The position numbers were made by a program, and so were the translations under genes. Positions 26,525 through 35,318 of a DNA stretch of 64,000 nucleotides are shown one piece after another. Where the stretch lies: assembly GCF_014274685.1 (NCBI RefSeq), contig NZ_CP060393.1, forward strand, positions 1,981,501-2,045,500, in the 5' to 3' direction. The notes beneath the pieces are model-generated. The model saw nothing but the letters and a program-made list of their open reading frames with translations. It was not told where the DNA came from and made no database searches. The DNA is from Edaphobacter sp. 4G125 (GTDB lineage Bacteria > Acidobacteriota > Terriglobia > Terriglobales > Acidobacteriaceae). Position 1 is the stretch's first letter. Each line of letters starts with the position of its first letter.

Positions 26525-28336
26525 ATGGTTACATTGACGGCTGCACCCACGGACAATAAGAAGGTCCTCTCCGGTGGCAGTTTCCTTATCTCCAATCCTG
26601 CACCCGCTGATTGTTTTTTCCCGGAGGACTTTACCGAGGAGCATCGTCAGATCGCGCAGACGACGGCTGAATTTGCCACGAACGAGATTGTCCCGGCATC
26701 CGACGCGATAGAAGCGAAGGATTTTGCCGTGACACGGAAGCTGATCAAAGCTGCGAGTGAACTGGGGCTGACTTCGGTTGATATTCCGGAGGAGTACGGC
26801 GGGTTGGAGATGGACAAAGTCACCTCCGCTATCATTGCGGACAATATCGCCAAGCAGGGAAGCTTTTCGGTCTCGTTCTCGGCCCATGTAGGGATTGGAA
26901 CACTGCCAATTGTTTGGTATGGAACGCAGGAGCAGAAGAAGAAATACCTGCCAAAGCTGGCCAGTGGCGAGTTTATTGGAGCCTATGCACTGTCTGAATC
27001 TTCCTCCGGTTCCGATGCATTGAATGCGCATACGCGTGCGGTGCTTTCGGACGATGGGCAGAGCTACACCCTGAATGGCGAGAAGATGTGGATTACGAAC
27101 GGTGGTTTTGCCGATCTCTTTACGATCTTTGCCAAGTGTGAGGTGAAGGAAGGGAAAGATGCAGGAAAGGAGCGGCTGACGGCATTTCTGGTAGAGCGTG
27201 GGACCTCCGGTTTTACGGTAGGGAAAGAGGAGCACAAGCTCGGTATCCGGGGTAGTTCGACCTGTCCGTTAATCCTGAAGGATTGTAAAATTCCGGCGTC
27301 GAATCTGTTGGGCGAGGTTGGAAAAGGGCACCATATCGCCTTCAACATTCTGAATGTAGGCCGGTACAAGCTGGGGGCTGCTGCTGTCGGGGGCGCTCGA
27401 ATGTCTCTTGGTAACGGCATTCGCTATTCAAAGGAGCGCAAAGCGTTCGGGAAGCCTATTGCCGAGTTTGGAATGATTCAGGAAAAGCTGGCGGACTGTG
27501 CCGTTGGCGTCTTTGTTGGTGAGGCGATTTCGTATCGCACGATCGGGATGATCGATGCTGCTCTTGCAGAGGTTGACAAGCACGATACAGCTGCGATTCA
27601 GAAGGCGATTGAGGACTATGCTGTGGAGTGTTCGATCTGCAAGGTGTGGGGATCGGAGATGCTCGACCACGTGGTTGATGAGGTGCTTCAGATCTATGGC
27701 GGCTATGGCTATGTAGAGGACTATCCGGCGGAGCGGGCTTATCGAGATTCGCGCATCAACCGCATCTTCGAGGGAACGAATGAGATCAATCGTCTGATCA
27801 TTACCGGTTGGTTGATGAAGTCGGCGATGGCGGGAAAACTGGCGCTGATGCCCGCGATTAAGCAGCTAATGGATGAGGTGATTGCAGGTCCACTGGAGAG
27901 GGAAGAACGTGAAGGAGCGCTGGCAGAGGAATATGCGCTTCTGGCCAATGCAAAAAAACTGACCCTCTTTGCCGCAGGGGCAGCAACACAGAAGTACATG
28001 CAGCAACTCGCCGATCAGCAGGAGGTGATGGGGGCAATCGCTGACATGGTCATCGAGGTCTATGCAATGGAGTCGGCCATTTTGCGCGCCGAGAAGGCGG
28101 GTCAAAAGAGCGCTGCTGAGGTTGCTGTTGCGATGGCGCGAATCTATGCAGAGGCTGCGATGGAAAAGATTGAACTGGCTGCCCGAAGGGTTATCGCTAC
28201 TGTCGCTGAAGGAGATATGCTGCGAACGCAAATGACCATCCTGCGCAGGCTGGCAAAGCATGACCCTGTCGATGCTATCGGTCTGCGCCGTCAGGTGGCT
28301 CAACATGTGATCCAGGCGGGGAAGTATGCTTTATAG
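26525..28336 (+). CDS. fadE: Acyl-CoA dehydrogenase (FadE type)
   Basis: A 603-residue FAD enzyme that introduces the 2,3 double bond into acyl-CoA. Recognisable blocks are EEYGGLEMD, YALSESSSGSDA (FAD/substrate loop), MWITNGGFADLF, the RKAFGKPI segment and QIYGGYGYVEDYPAERAYRDSRINRIFEGTNEI split across the dehydrogenase core, with the catalytic glutamate in FEGTNEI. It is about 200 residues longer than short-chain enzymes, with the C-terminal helical extension of FadE of Bacillus. Third gene of the operon, 16 bases after fadA. No terminator is obvious downstream. Confidence 0.93.
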   Translation: MVTLTAAPTDNKKVLSGGSFLISNPAPADCFFPEDFTEEHRQIAQTTAEFATNEIVPASDAIEAKDFAVTRKLIKAASELGLTSVDIPEEYGGLEMDKVTSAIIADNIAKQGSFSVSFSAHVGIGTLPIVWYGTQEQKKKYLPKLASGEFIGAYALSESSSGSDALNAHTRAVLSDDGQSYTLNGEKMWITNGGFADLFTIFAKCEVKEGKDAGKERLTAFLVERGTSGFTVGKEEHKLGIRGSSTCPLILKDCKIPASNLLGEVGKGHHIAFNILNVGRYKLGAAAVGGARMSLGNGIRYSKERKAFGKPIAEFGMIQEKLADCAVGVFVGEAISYRTIGMIDAALAEVDKHDTAAIQKAIEDYAVECSICKVWGSEMLDHVVDEVLQIYGGYGYVEDYPAERAYRDSRINRIFEGTNEINRLIITGWLMKSAMAGKLALMPAIKQLMDEVIAGPLEREEREGALAEEYALLANAKKLTLFAAGAATQKYMQQLADQQEVMGAIADMVIEVYAMESAILRAEKAGQKSAAEVAVAMARIYAEAAMEKIELAARRVIATVAEGDMLRTQMTILRRLAKHDPVDAIGLRRQVAQHVIQAGKYAL

Positions 28337-28622
28337 CTCGATACTATCGGCCCGATTTGGGATTGCTGTTGCATATTCTTCTGCCGCAAGGGGCGATTCT
28401 TCAGCATACTGATGAGTATCCAGTCCACGGCTGGTAAAAATTTACTGAGTGCTGCGTCCTCCCCATGTTTTTATCGTCTATCGTGTCGGATAAATGCAGA
28501 CCTACCGAAACCTTTTGTTGCGCTTCAGGTCTATAGAAATGCTTTTCCGGTTCTTGGGCGGTTTTAACCTAATTGGCCTCCGCGGAGGCAGCAGTATCAA
28601 CGTAAGAAAGTTGTTGGGAAAA
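28337..28622. other. Intergenic region before the S53 peptidase
   Basis: 286 bases between fadE and the preferred peptidase start. The second half is open in the peptidase frame back to 28494, but those 43 codons lack signal-peptide character. I see no repeat, RNA or convincing promoter here. Confidence 0.4.
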
Positions 28623-31400
28623 ATGTCGATCCGTAGCAATCTGGTCTCCCGTTTTCTAGTTTCTTTCTTCGCAGTTTTTGGGCCTTCTTTTGCGAATGCG
28701 GCAACGCCCCAAGCTCGCATCAGAACGGCGATCACCGATGCAGATCGAGCCCCTGTTCGGGAGACGATTTCGCCGAGGGTGAAGCAGTCGGCTGATTTGG
28801 GAGAGGCTTCCAGCGGACGCACGCTTTCGGCGGTTACGCTTCACTTTAGTTTGACGACTGCCCAGCAGGCTGATCTGACGCAACTTCTTGCTGATCTGCA
28901 AAATCCCTCTTCTCCCCATTACCACCAGTGGCTTAATCCGCAGCAATACGGAGCGCGGTTCGGACTTGCCAGTGCTGATATGGCAAAGGTCCAGTCCTGG
29001 TTGACGGGAAAAGGTCTTCAGGTGGTTGCAGTCGCTCCCAGCCAGAACTCGATTACAGTGAGTGGAACGATTGGGCAGATCGAGAGCGCTTTCAATACCA
29101 GTATCCATTCCCTAACAGAGAACGGAGTGCAGCACATCTCGAACGTTACAGATCCGCAGCTTCCTTCGCCGATTGCGAACCTGGTGGTGGGCATTACCGG
29201 GTTGAATGACTTTAAGCCTCATTCGCGTGCAATTGTCCGGCCACACTTCACATCATCGACGACAGGAAATCACTATATCGCTCCGGGCGATTTTTATACG
29301 ATCTACGATCTGAACCCTCTGTTGCAACAGCAGAATATTAACGGGTCTGGAATTTCGATTGCGGCTATTGGGCAGACTGATATCAGCTTGGCGGATGTTG
29401 CCGCGTTTCGTTCGGCGGCGGGACTTCCGGCGAATGTCCCCACAATTGTAAAGGCAACAGGATACGTTGCTGGGACTGTATCCGCTGATATCGATGAAGC
29501 CCAACTGGATGTTGAGTGGTCGGGAGCTGTCGCTCCAAACGCAAGCATTCAGTTTGTTACTGTGGGAGCCAGTTCGACGGCTTCGGTTGTTGATGCCCTG
29601 CTTTATGCGATTACAAATAATGTCGCGCCGATCATTTCGTTGAGTTACGGGAACTGTGAATCAGCCTGGGGCCAATCAAGCCTGAATACGCTGAACCAGT
29701 ACTTTCAACAAGCGAATGCGCAAGGCATAACCATCTTCAGTGCATCAGGTGATTCCGGTGCGACGGATTGTGATACGGCTCCCCCCGCAGACTTCGGACT
29801 TGCGGTCGATTTTCCCGGAAGTTCCCCTTTTGTCACTTCGGCGGGCGGAACAATGTTCAATGAAGGTTCGGCTACCGGGACGACATCTTACTGGAATTCA
29901 AACAGCAGCTCTTCGACCAATAACGCTGGATCCGCGTTGAGCTACATTCCAGAGGTCGTATGGAACGAATCGAACTCGACCGGTCTGTCTGCCGGCGGAG
30001 GAGGAGCGAGTGCGTACTTCGCCAAGCCTGCCTGGCAGGTAGGTACAGGTGTTCCGCAGGACAACGTACGTGATGTGCCGGATATCTCTCTAAACGCAGC
30101 CGCAAGCCACGATGGATATCTCTTCTGCTCGCAAGGATCGTGTACGAATGGTTTTAGAAACTCTGCGGGTAATCTCAACGTAGTTGGAGGAACCTCGGCT
30201 GTTGCGCCATCGCTGGCGGGAATTTTTGCATTGATCGAGCAGCAGCTTGGAGGTGGTACTACTGGCAGGCTAGGGAATATCAATCCAATGGTCTATGGAC
30301 TGGCGAATGGTCAGTTTGCCAGCAGCGTCTTTCACGACATCACGAGCGGCAATAATAATTCCTCGTGTCAGCTGGGCACTACAGACTGCCCGAGTGGAGG
30401 GTCAATCGGCTACAGCGCAGGTACGGGCTACGATCTGACGACTGGCTGGGGTTCTTTGGACGTAGCGAATCTCGCCGCGAAGTGGAGCTCGGCGACGCCG
30501 ACCGGAACTACCAGTACTACAGGTACGGCGCTCTCGAATACCACGGTCACAGCAACGAATAATGGCAACACTTGCGGTGTCTCGGGTGCTCTCAATCTTA
30601 CGATTACGGTGACCAATGCTAGCACCAGTACGTCATTAGGGGCTCCGACAGGAAACGTCCAGATCGTGCTTGATGGCAAGCCGATCTCTGGAGCGGTCGT
30701 CACGCTCAGCAATGGGACAGTATCCTACTCCTTTACCAACAGCCAGATCTCAGGGAGCCACAAGGTCGGAGCGGTTTACCTGGGGGATAGTACATACTCT
30801 GGCTCGCAGGGAACATTGGCGGCGGATTTTACCTACTCGAATCAATCTGATTTTTCTTTGTCGCCCTGCACGAATAACACTACGGTCGCTTCGGGAGCAA
30901 CAGCTTCAGGGATCACCTTTACGGTAGCCTCTCTGAATGGCTTCAACGGTCCGGTGACTTTCAATGTTGTTGCGACTTCATCCATTGCCGCATCCTATTC
31001 GTTCTCGGCTTCGTCGGTGAATCTCGCGGCGGGTGCTTCTGGTACATCAACTCTGACGATAACCGCATCGCAGACGACGACAACTACATCGAGTTTGCGT
31101 AAAAATGATCGCCCGGGTTCGCGCTGGTATGTGGCTGGATCTGGGATAACTCTGGCAGGACTTCTCTTCTTCGTTATGCCTAAGCGCCGTCGCTTTACGC
31201 CACTTCTTGTGTTGCTGCTCTCTATGGGAGCTTTCAGCATCTCTGGATGTGGTGGGGGCAGCAGTAGCAGTAACAACAATAATCCCACACCGGGTGGGAC
31301 AACGAAGAATGCTACCGCTGGAACCTACATCCTGGATGTGACGGCGACGGCGTCGAACGGACTTGTTCACACTTCAACCATCACGTTGAAGGTGCAGTAG
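28623..31400 (+). CDS. S53 (sedolisin/kumamolisin-type) peptidase with Ig-like tail and internal membrane cassette
   Basis: Secreted acid serine peptidase. From Met at 28623 there is a signal peptide (RFLVSFFAVFGPSFANA), a pro-domain with the HYHQWLNPQQYGARFG block, then the catalytic domain with Glu and Asp in DEAQLDVEW, the oxyanion Asp in SASGDSGATD and the nucleophile in GGTSAVAP, and a calcium-site end GTGYDLTTGWG. An Ig-like region follows. Near the C-terminus a hydrophobic segment (WYVAGSGITLAGLLFFVMP), a KRRR stop, a second hydrophobic stretch and SGCGGGSSSS interrupt the Ig-like sequence, which resumes as GTYILDVTATAS. About 925 residues. The cassette suggests membrane retention of the tail or a sorting step (inference). 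Confidence 0.88.
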   Translation: MSIRSNLVSRFLVSFFAVFGPSFANAATPQARIRTAITDADRAPVRETISPRVKQSADLGEASSGRTLSAVTLHFSLTTAQQADLTQLLADLQNPSSPHYHQWLNPQQYGARFGLASADMAKVQSWLTGKGLQVVAVAPSQNSITVSGTIGQIESAFNTSIHSLTENGVQHISNVTDPQLPSPIANLVVGITGLNDFKPHSRAIVRPHFTSSTTGNHYIAPGDFYTIYDLNPLLQQQNINGSGISIAAIGQTDISLADVAAFRSAAGLPANVPTIVKATGYVAGTVSADIDEAQLDVEWSGAVAPNASIQFVTVGASSTASVVDALLYAITNNVAPIISLSYGNCESAWGQSSLNTLNQYFQQANAQGITIFSASGDSGATDCDTAPPADFGLAVDFPGSSPFVTSAGGTMFNEGSATGTTSYWNSNSSSSTNNAGSALSYIPEVVWNESNSTGLSAGGGGASAYFAKPAWQVGTGVPQDNVRDVPDISLNAAASHDGYLFCSQGSCTNGFRNSAGNLNVVGGTSAVAPSLAGIFALIEQQLGGGTTGRLGNINPMVYGLANGQFASSVFHDITSGNNNSSCQLGTTDCPSGGSIGYSAGTGYDLTTGWGSLDVANLAAKWSSATPTGTTSTTGTALSNTTVTATNNGNTCGVSGALNLTITVTNASTSTSLGAPTGNVQIVLDGKPISGAVVTLSNGTVSYSFTNSQISGSHKVGAVYLGDSTYSGSQGTLAADFTYSNQSDFSLSPCTNNTTVASGATASGITFTVASLNGFNGPVTFNVVATSSIAASYSFSASSVNLAAGASGTSTLTITASQTTTTTSSLRKNDRPGSRWYVAGSGITLAGLLFFVMPKRRRFTPLLVLLLSMGAFSISGCGGGSSSSNNNNPTPGGTTKNATAGTYILDVTATASNGLVHTSTITLKVQ

Positions 31401-31407
31401 GGTCATG

Positions 31408-31438
31408 GATGTCATCTCCTATTGGGAGGTGACATCCA
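31408..31438. terminator. Bidirectional terminator between the S53 peptidase and ppk
   Basis: GGATGTCATCTCC (31408-31420), loop TATTG, GGAGGTGACATCC (31426-31438): a 13-bp stem with one G-T pair, placed between two convergent stop codons only 39 bases apart. Confidence 0.8.
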
Positions 31439-31439
31439 G

Positions 31440-33620
31440 TCAATCGCCAGAAGGTTTTCTGACAAGAATCTTTTCTTCAGTCGAATCGGTGACAAGACTC
31501 ATTAAGTAATCCTGAGCAGCGAATGATTCACCGCTCTTTAGTGCACGGATATACTCTCCATTTGGTTGTAGCAACCGAGCCTTTGTGTTGTCTTTCAGGT
31601 AGGAAGCTAAGATCTCGTCACGCAGACGTTTCTTGAGGTCGGGTTGTGCGATGGGAAAGACGACTTCGCATCGCTCCACCAGGTTTCTTGGCATCCAGTC
31701 GGCACTGCCGCAATAGAGCTCCTCTTCGCCGCCGTTTTTAAAATGAAAAATACGGCTATGTTCCAGAAATCTTCCGACGATGCTTCGAACGCGTATCTTT
31801 TCGCTGAGGCCCTTCACTCCCGGTCGTAGCGAGCACGTTCCACGGACAATCAGATCAATCTCCACGCCTGCCTGTGAAGCCTTGTAAAGCGTCTCGACTG
31901 TGCGTTGATCCAGAAGGCCATTCATCTTCGCGATAATACCCGAGGGATGCCCGGCCTTCGCATGCTCGGTTTCGCGCTCAATCAGACCGATGAGCTTGTC
32001 CGCCAATGTGAGTGGAGCCACGAGGAGTGGGTCGTAACTTGTGGATTCCGTCTCGGCGGTCAGGTAATTGAAGACCTTCTGCACAGCAGAGGTTAGTTCG
32101 ATGCGTGAGGTGAGCAGGCTGATGTCAGTGTAAAAGCGGGCGGTGACTGGGTTGTAGTTTCCAGTTCCGAGATGAGCATAACGCCGCACTATTCCATCAG
32201 GATCGCGGCGAACCAGCAGGGCGAGTTTGCAATGAGTTTTGAAGCCATAGATGCCGTGATAGACACCAACGCCTGCGTCTTCCAATTCACGTGCCCAGCG
32301 GATGTTGGAGTCTTCATCGAAACGCGCCATCAGCTCGACGACAACGGTCACATCTTTGCTTTGGGCCGCTTCAATCAAGGAGCGAAAGATGGGAGAGTCC
32401 TTACTGGTACGGTACAGCGTTTGCTTAATGGAAATGACATTTGGATCGATCGCACCAGCTTCGATAAATTCCTCGACGGTAGAGTAGGAGTCGAAGGGAT
32501 GATGGAGCAGAACGTCTCTCTTTCGTAGTTCATCGAAGATATCTGTGCTTTTGGGGCTGAGCCTGAACTCCTTGCCGGAGAAGACGGGAAACTTTAGCGC
32601 CGGCCTTTTGACTTCGGAATACAGATTCATTAGTCGAGAGAGATTGACGGGACCGTCGGTTTTGTAGACCTGCCAGGGTTCGAGCTCGAAGTTTATGCGC
32701 AGCCGCTCGACGATCTCCTCAGGCGCGCTGCTTTCAATCTCGAGTCGCACGGCGTCGCCTTTGCGGCGATTGTGCAGCTCCGAACGCACGCTCTCCAGCA
32801 CAGAACGCGACTCTTCTTCCTGCATATAAAGATTGCTATTGCGAGTCACGCGAAAGGGAACGCGGGTCAGGACTTCATATCCGCGAAACATCTTTTCTAC
32901 CTGTGATTCGATCAGCTCGTGCAGCATGATGAAGTCGTAATAGCCGTCTTCACTGGGCAGAACGATCAGGCGGGGAAGGGAACGCGGGACGGTTACAACG
33001 CCCAAAGAAGGTACCGTATTGCGCGAACGATCGCTACGCTTCCTCTTATAACGCAGGAGCAGAGCAAGGCAGAGTGCCTTGTTCAAGACACGCGGGAAGG
33101 GATGCGAAGGGTCGATTGTCACGGGAGTGAGGAGGGGATCGACTTCATCGATATAGAACTGCGATGCATGCGCGCGGGCAGGCTCGCTGAGCTCTCCCCA
33201 ACGCAGGACCCTAATCTTCTCCTTGTGCATGGCTGGGAGAAGGAGCTGGTTCCAGCAATGATATTGAGCAGCTACAAACTCAGCCATCTGCTTGCTGATG
33301 AGATCCAGACGCTCCTCAGGGGTCAGACCACCTTCATCCGGAAATGGCTGGTGGAAGCCTTCTTCGAGCCTTTGGAGTGTTCCAGCTACCCGAATCTCAA
33401 AGAACTCATCCAGGTTGCTGGCTGTAATTGCAAGAAATTTCACGCGCTCGAGGAGGGGGTTTTCAGGGTCCTGCGCTTCTTCGAGCACACGTTGATTGAA
33501 CTTGAGCCAAGACTCGTCGCGGTTGAGAAAATAGCTCTCTACAGGCTTTGTGGACGCCGAAGACTTCCGTTGGGCAGAGCCTTTTAGGCTTGCAGCTGTG
33601 GATCGTTTCTCCGTGCTCAT
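31440..33620 (-). CDS. ppk: Polyphosphate kinase 1
   Basis: Makes inorganic polyphosphate reversibly from ATP at the membrane or in the cytoplasm. The 726-residue protein has the N domain (ESYFLNRDESWLKFNQRVL near 28), the head domain and two phospholipase-D-like C domains. The autophosphorylated His is in YAHLGTGNYNP and a second conserved His in EHSRIFHFKNGG. EIRVAGTL and VRRDPDGIVRRY are also typical. It diverges from the ECF sigma operon across 122 bases, and polyphosphate is a common stress reserve, so linked stress control is possible but unproven. Confidence 0.95.
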   Translation of the reverse strand: MSTEKRSTAASLKGSAQRKSSASTKPVESYFLNRDESWLKFNQRVLEEAQDPENPLLERVKFLAITASNLDEFFEIRVAGTLQRLEEGFHQPFPDEGGLTPEERLDLISKQMAEFVAAQYHCWNQLLLPAMHKEKIRVLRWGELSEPARAHASQFYIDEVDPLLTPVTIDPSHPFPRVLNKALCLALLLRYKRKRSDRSRNTVPSLGVVTVPRSLPRLIVLPSEDGYYDFIMLHELIESQVEKMFRGYEVLTRVPFRVTRNSNLYMQEEESRSVLESVRSELHNRRKGDAVRLEIESSAPEEIVERLRINFELEPWQVYKTDGPVNLSRLMNLYSEVKRPALKFPVFSGKEFRLSPKSTDIFDELRKRDVLLHHPFDSYSTVEEFIEAGAIDPNVISIKQTLYRTSKDSPIFRSLIEAAQSKDVTVVVELMARFDEDSNIRWARELEDAGVGVYHGIYGFKTHCKLALLVRRDPDGIVRRYAHLGTGNYNPVTARFYTDISLLTSRIELTSAVQKVFNYLTAETESTSYDPLLVAPLTLADKLIGLIERETEHAKAGHPSGIIAKMNGLLDQRTVETLYKASQAGVEIDLIVRGTCSLRPGVKGLSEKIRVRSIVGRFLEHSRIFHFKNGGEEELYCGSADWMPRNLVERCEVVFPIAQPDLKKRLRDEILASYLKDNTKARLLQPNGEYIRALKSGESFAAQDYLMSLVTDSTEEKILVRKPSGD

Positions 33621-33742
33621 ACAGGTCTATGAGATTACCCTACATTGTCGAGCGCAGTGTAAATAACCGGCAAATGTCGGTTATCAAAAAATATCTCTTG
33701 ATCCATACAATATTCCTCTCCCCTTATACGTCCTTGCAAGAG

Positions 33743-34330
33743 ATGCCTGAGACACCCATCGATAGTTGGAGAATTACGGAGCAGAACCGGCTCTTCTCTG
33801 AGGCTATGGAGCGGAACTGGCCCAGGCTGCGCAATTTCTTGCACCGATACGCCAGAGATACAGGAGAGGCAGAAGACATCCTGCAAGATGTCTTTTATGA
33901 ACTGCTCGAGGCCTATCGCATGATGAAACCGATTGAGCATGTCAGCAGTTGGCTCTTTCGGGTGGCGCGGAATCGCGTGGTGGACCTGTTTCGGAAGAGA
34001 AAAGCTGCGTCGTTGAGTGAACCTGCTATGGCTGAGGATGATAGCTCATCCTTGACCCTGGAAGACCTCCTACCTTCCCCAGACGAAGGACCGGATGCGA
34101 TTTATGCGCGCATGATCATGTTGGAGGCAATCGAAGATGCCATTGAAGAATTGCCGAAGGAGCAACGCGAAATCTTTATTGCTCACGAGGTGATGGGGGT
34201 CAGTTTCAAAGACTATGCCGCTGAGACGGGAGTTGGAGTGAACACCCTTCTTTCGCGAAAACGTTACGCGGTGTTGTCTCTGCGGCAGCGCCTCCAATCT
34301 CTGTATGACGAGGTTGCAGGAGAAAAATGA
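33743..34330 (+). CDS. ECF RNA polymerase sigma factor
   Basis: A sigma-70 family factor of 195 residues with region 2 (RYARDTGEAEDILQDVFYEL and the following SSWLFRVARNRVVDLFRKRK) and region 4 (ELPKEQREIFIAHEVMGVSF then NTLLSRKRYAVLSLRQRLQ). The frame is open to 33548, but I choose ATG 33743 (MPETPIDSW) since the upstream codons overlap the divergent ppk start and show no conservation-like features; GCAAGAG precedes it. The next genes encode a small membrane protein and two small proteins rather than a zinc anti-sigma, so regulation of this factor may be unusual. Confidence 0.88.
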   Translation: MPETPIDSWRITEQNRLFSEAMERNWPRLRNFLHRYARDTGEAEDILQDVFYELLEAYRMMKPIEHVSSWLFRVARNRVVDLFRKRKAASLSEPAMAEDDSSSLTLEDLLPSPDEGPDAIYARMIMLEAIEDAIEELPKEQREIFIAHEVMGVSFKDYAAETGVGVNTLLSRKRYAVLSLRQRLQSLYDEVAGEK

Positions 34331-34361
34331 AAGATCAGAGTTGTGTGGTCAGGAGAAAGCG

Positions 34362-34691
34362 ATGAATCCATATCGAATGCAAAAGATAATGAAAGTAGCC
34401 CTGCTGGTATTGGTTATTGCCACTGCGCTGGGATTTTTGGTGAAGGGGTTGTGGAATGCGTTGATGCCGGGGCTCTTCGGTTTGCACCCTCTCACCTTCT
34501 GGCAGGCGCTGGGACTGCTTTTGCTTTCTAAACTTCTCTTTGGCGGCTTTCGCCCAGGCCCTGGAGGCCGGGGACGCTGGAAGCGACGCTTTCGGGAGCG
34601 TTGGGAGCAGATGAGTCCAGAGGAACGCGAACGGTTCCGGCAGGGAATGCGCTGTGACCGCCGTCCATTTGGCAGGCCAATCGAACCCTGA
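34362..34691 (+). CDS. Small membrane protein with a basic PEERERF tail
   Basis: 109 residues starting at ATG 34362, 6 bases after AGGAGA, and 31 bases behind the sigma gene. Two hydrophobic segments (about 10-28 and 42-58) are followed by a glycine/arginine-rich linker and an amphipathic segment, RERWEQMSPEERERFRQGM. No cysteine-histidine cluster of a zinc anti-sigma is present. I do not recognise a named family. Position directly after an ECF gene makes it a candidate membrane partner or anti-sigma factor; this is inference only. Confidence 0.65.
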   Translation: MNPYRMQKIMKVALLVLVIATALGFLVKGLWNALMPGLFGLHPLTFWQALGLLLLSKLLFGGFRPGPGGRGRWKRRFRERWEQMSPEERERFRQGMRCDRRPFGRPIEP

Positions 34692-34712
34692 TTTTTTATT
34701 GCGGGAGCAGCC

Positions 34713-34889
34713 ATGACTTCAGGAGATTTGTCGATGAGCTGGAAAGAGATTCCTAAGACAACCTTTGAGCTGTCTGGACACTCTACCGAAGAGAGAATCG
34801 CAGAGCTTGAGATGGAAAATACGCGGTTACAACGATTAGTGGCAGAGTTGCTTCTTAAAAATCAGCAGTTGCGGAAACAGGAGGCATGA
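34713..34889 (+). CDS. 58-residue coiled-coil microprotein
   Basis: ATG at 34713 after GGGAGCAGCC opens a 58-codon frame ending TGA 34887-34889. The product starts MTSGDLSMSWKEIPKTTFEL and ends in an uninterrupted heptad-like helix: EERIAELEMENTRLQRLVAE then LLLKNQQLRKQEA, with leucines at zipper spacing. No membrane segment or signal. It sits 21 bases behind the small membrane protein and 85 before the repeat protein. Helices of this kind usually dimerise or bind another protein's coiled coil. Function unknown. Confidence 0.6.
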   Translation: MTSGDLSMSWKEIPKTTFELSGHSTEERIAELEMENTRLQRLVAELLLKNQQLRKQEA

Positions 34890-34974
34890 TGCGAATTATG
34901 CTTCCTGTTGTTCCCACTGGAATCCTTCTATATTCTTAGTTGGCCGTCTGCGATCGGCACGGCAGGAGAGACGA

Positions 34975-35262
34975 ATGAACATTAAGAAGTCCGGGATCTT
35001 TGCACTGGCGTTGGCAACCACACTCACCCTGACTGCAGTTGCTCAGGATGCTTCACAGGATATGAAGAAGGCAGGAGCGGAAACGAAGTCTGCCACCAAA
35101 GATGCAGCGCACGGTATCACCAAGGGCACGAAGAAGGCCTATCATAAGACTGCTGAGGGGACAGAGAAAGCCTACGACAAGACAGCCGAAGGGACGAAGA
35201 AGGCTTATCACAAGACCACTGATGGTACGAAGAAGGCTGCTGACACGGTTACAGGAAAGTAG
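34975..35262 (+). CDS. Exported small protein with 11-residue LEA-like repeats
   Basis: 95 residues with a strong ribosome site (AGGAGAG, 34964-34970), a cleavable signal (SGIFALALATTLTLTAVAQ) and then almost only repeats of the type GTKKAYHKTAE. Four 33-base units run from 35125, 35158, 35191 and 35224. The Lys/Thr/Ala-rich 11-mer pattern resembles group 3 LEA and related desiccation proteins, which are disordered when wet and helical when dry. It is the last gene before the terminator at 35284-35315. A role in envelope stress protection is inferred from the repeat type and the sigma-factor neighbour. Confidence 0.7.
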   Translation: MNIKKSGIFALALATTLTLTAVAQDASQDMKKAGAETKSATKDAAHGITKGTKKAYHKTAEGTEKAYDKTAEGTKKAYHKTTDGTKKAADTVTGK

Positions 35263-35283
35263 TTGTCGCAACCACAGTTACGC

Positions 35284-35315
35284 GAAAATGGCCTGTTCTT
35301 CGATGGGCCATTTTC
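35284..35315. terminator. Terminator after the 11-mer-repeat gene
   Basis: GAAAATGGCC (35284-35293), 12-base loop, GGCCATTTTC (35306-35315): a perfect 10-bp stem four bases before the opposing ctaA stop, so it probably serves both strands. Confidence 0.8.
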
Positions 35316-35318
35316 AGT

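Noticed and set aside
25468..26595. 375-codon open frame on the minus strand opposite fadA
   Set aside because: The thiolase on the plus strand has all its catalytic motifs; the reverse frame is Arg/His-rich, typical of an antisense shadow.
33548..33742. Extended N-terminus for the first ECF sigma factor
   Set aside because: These codons overlap the ppk start and control region and encode nothing like a sigma domain; the family begins at the ATG chosen.
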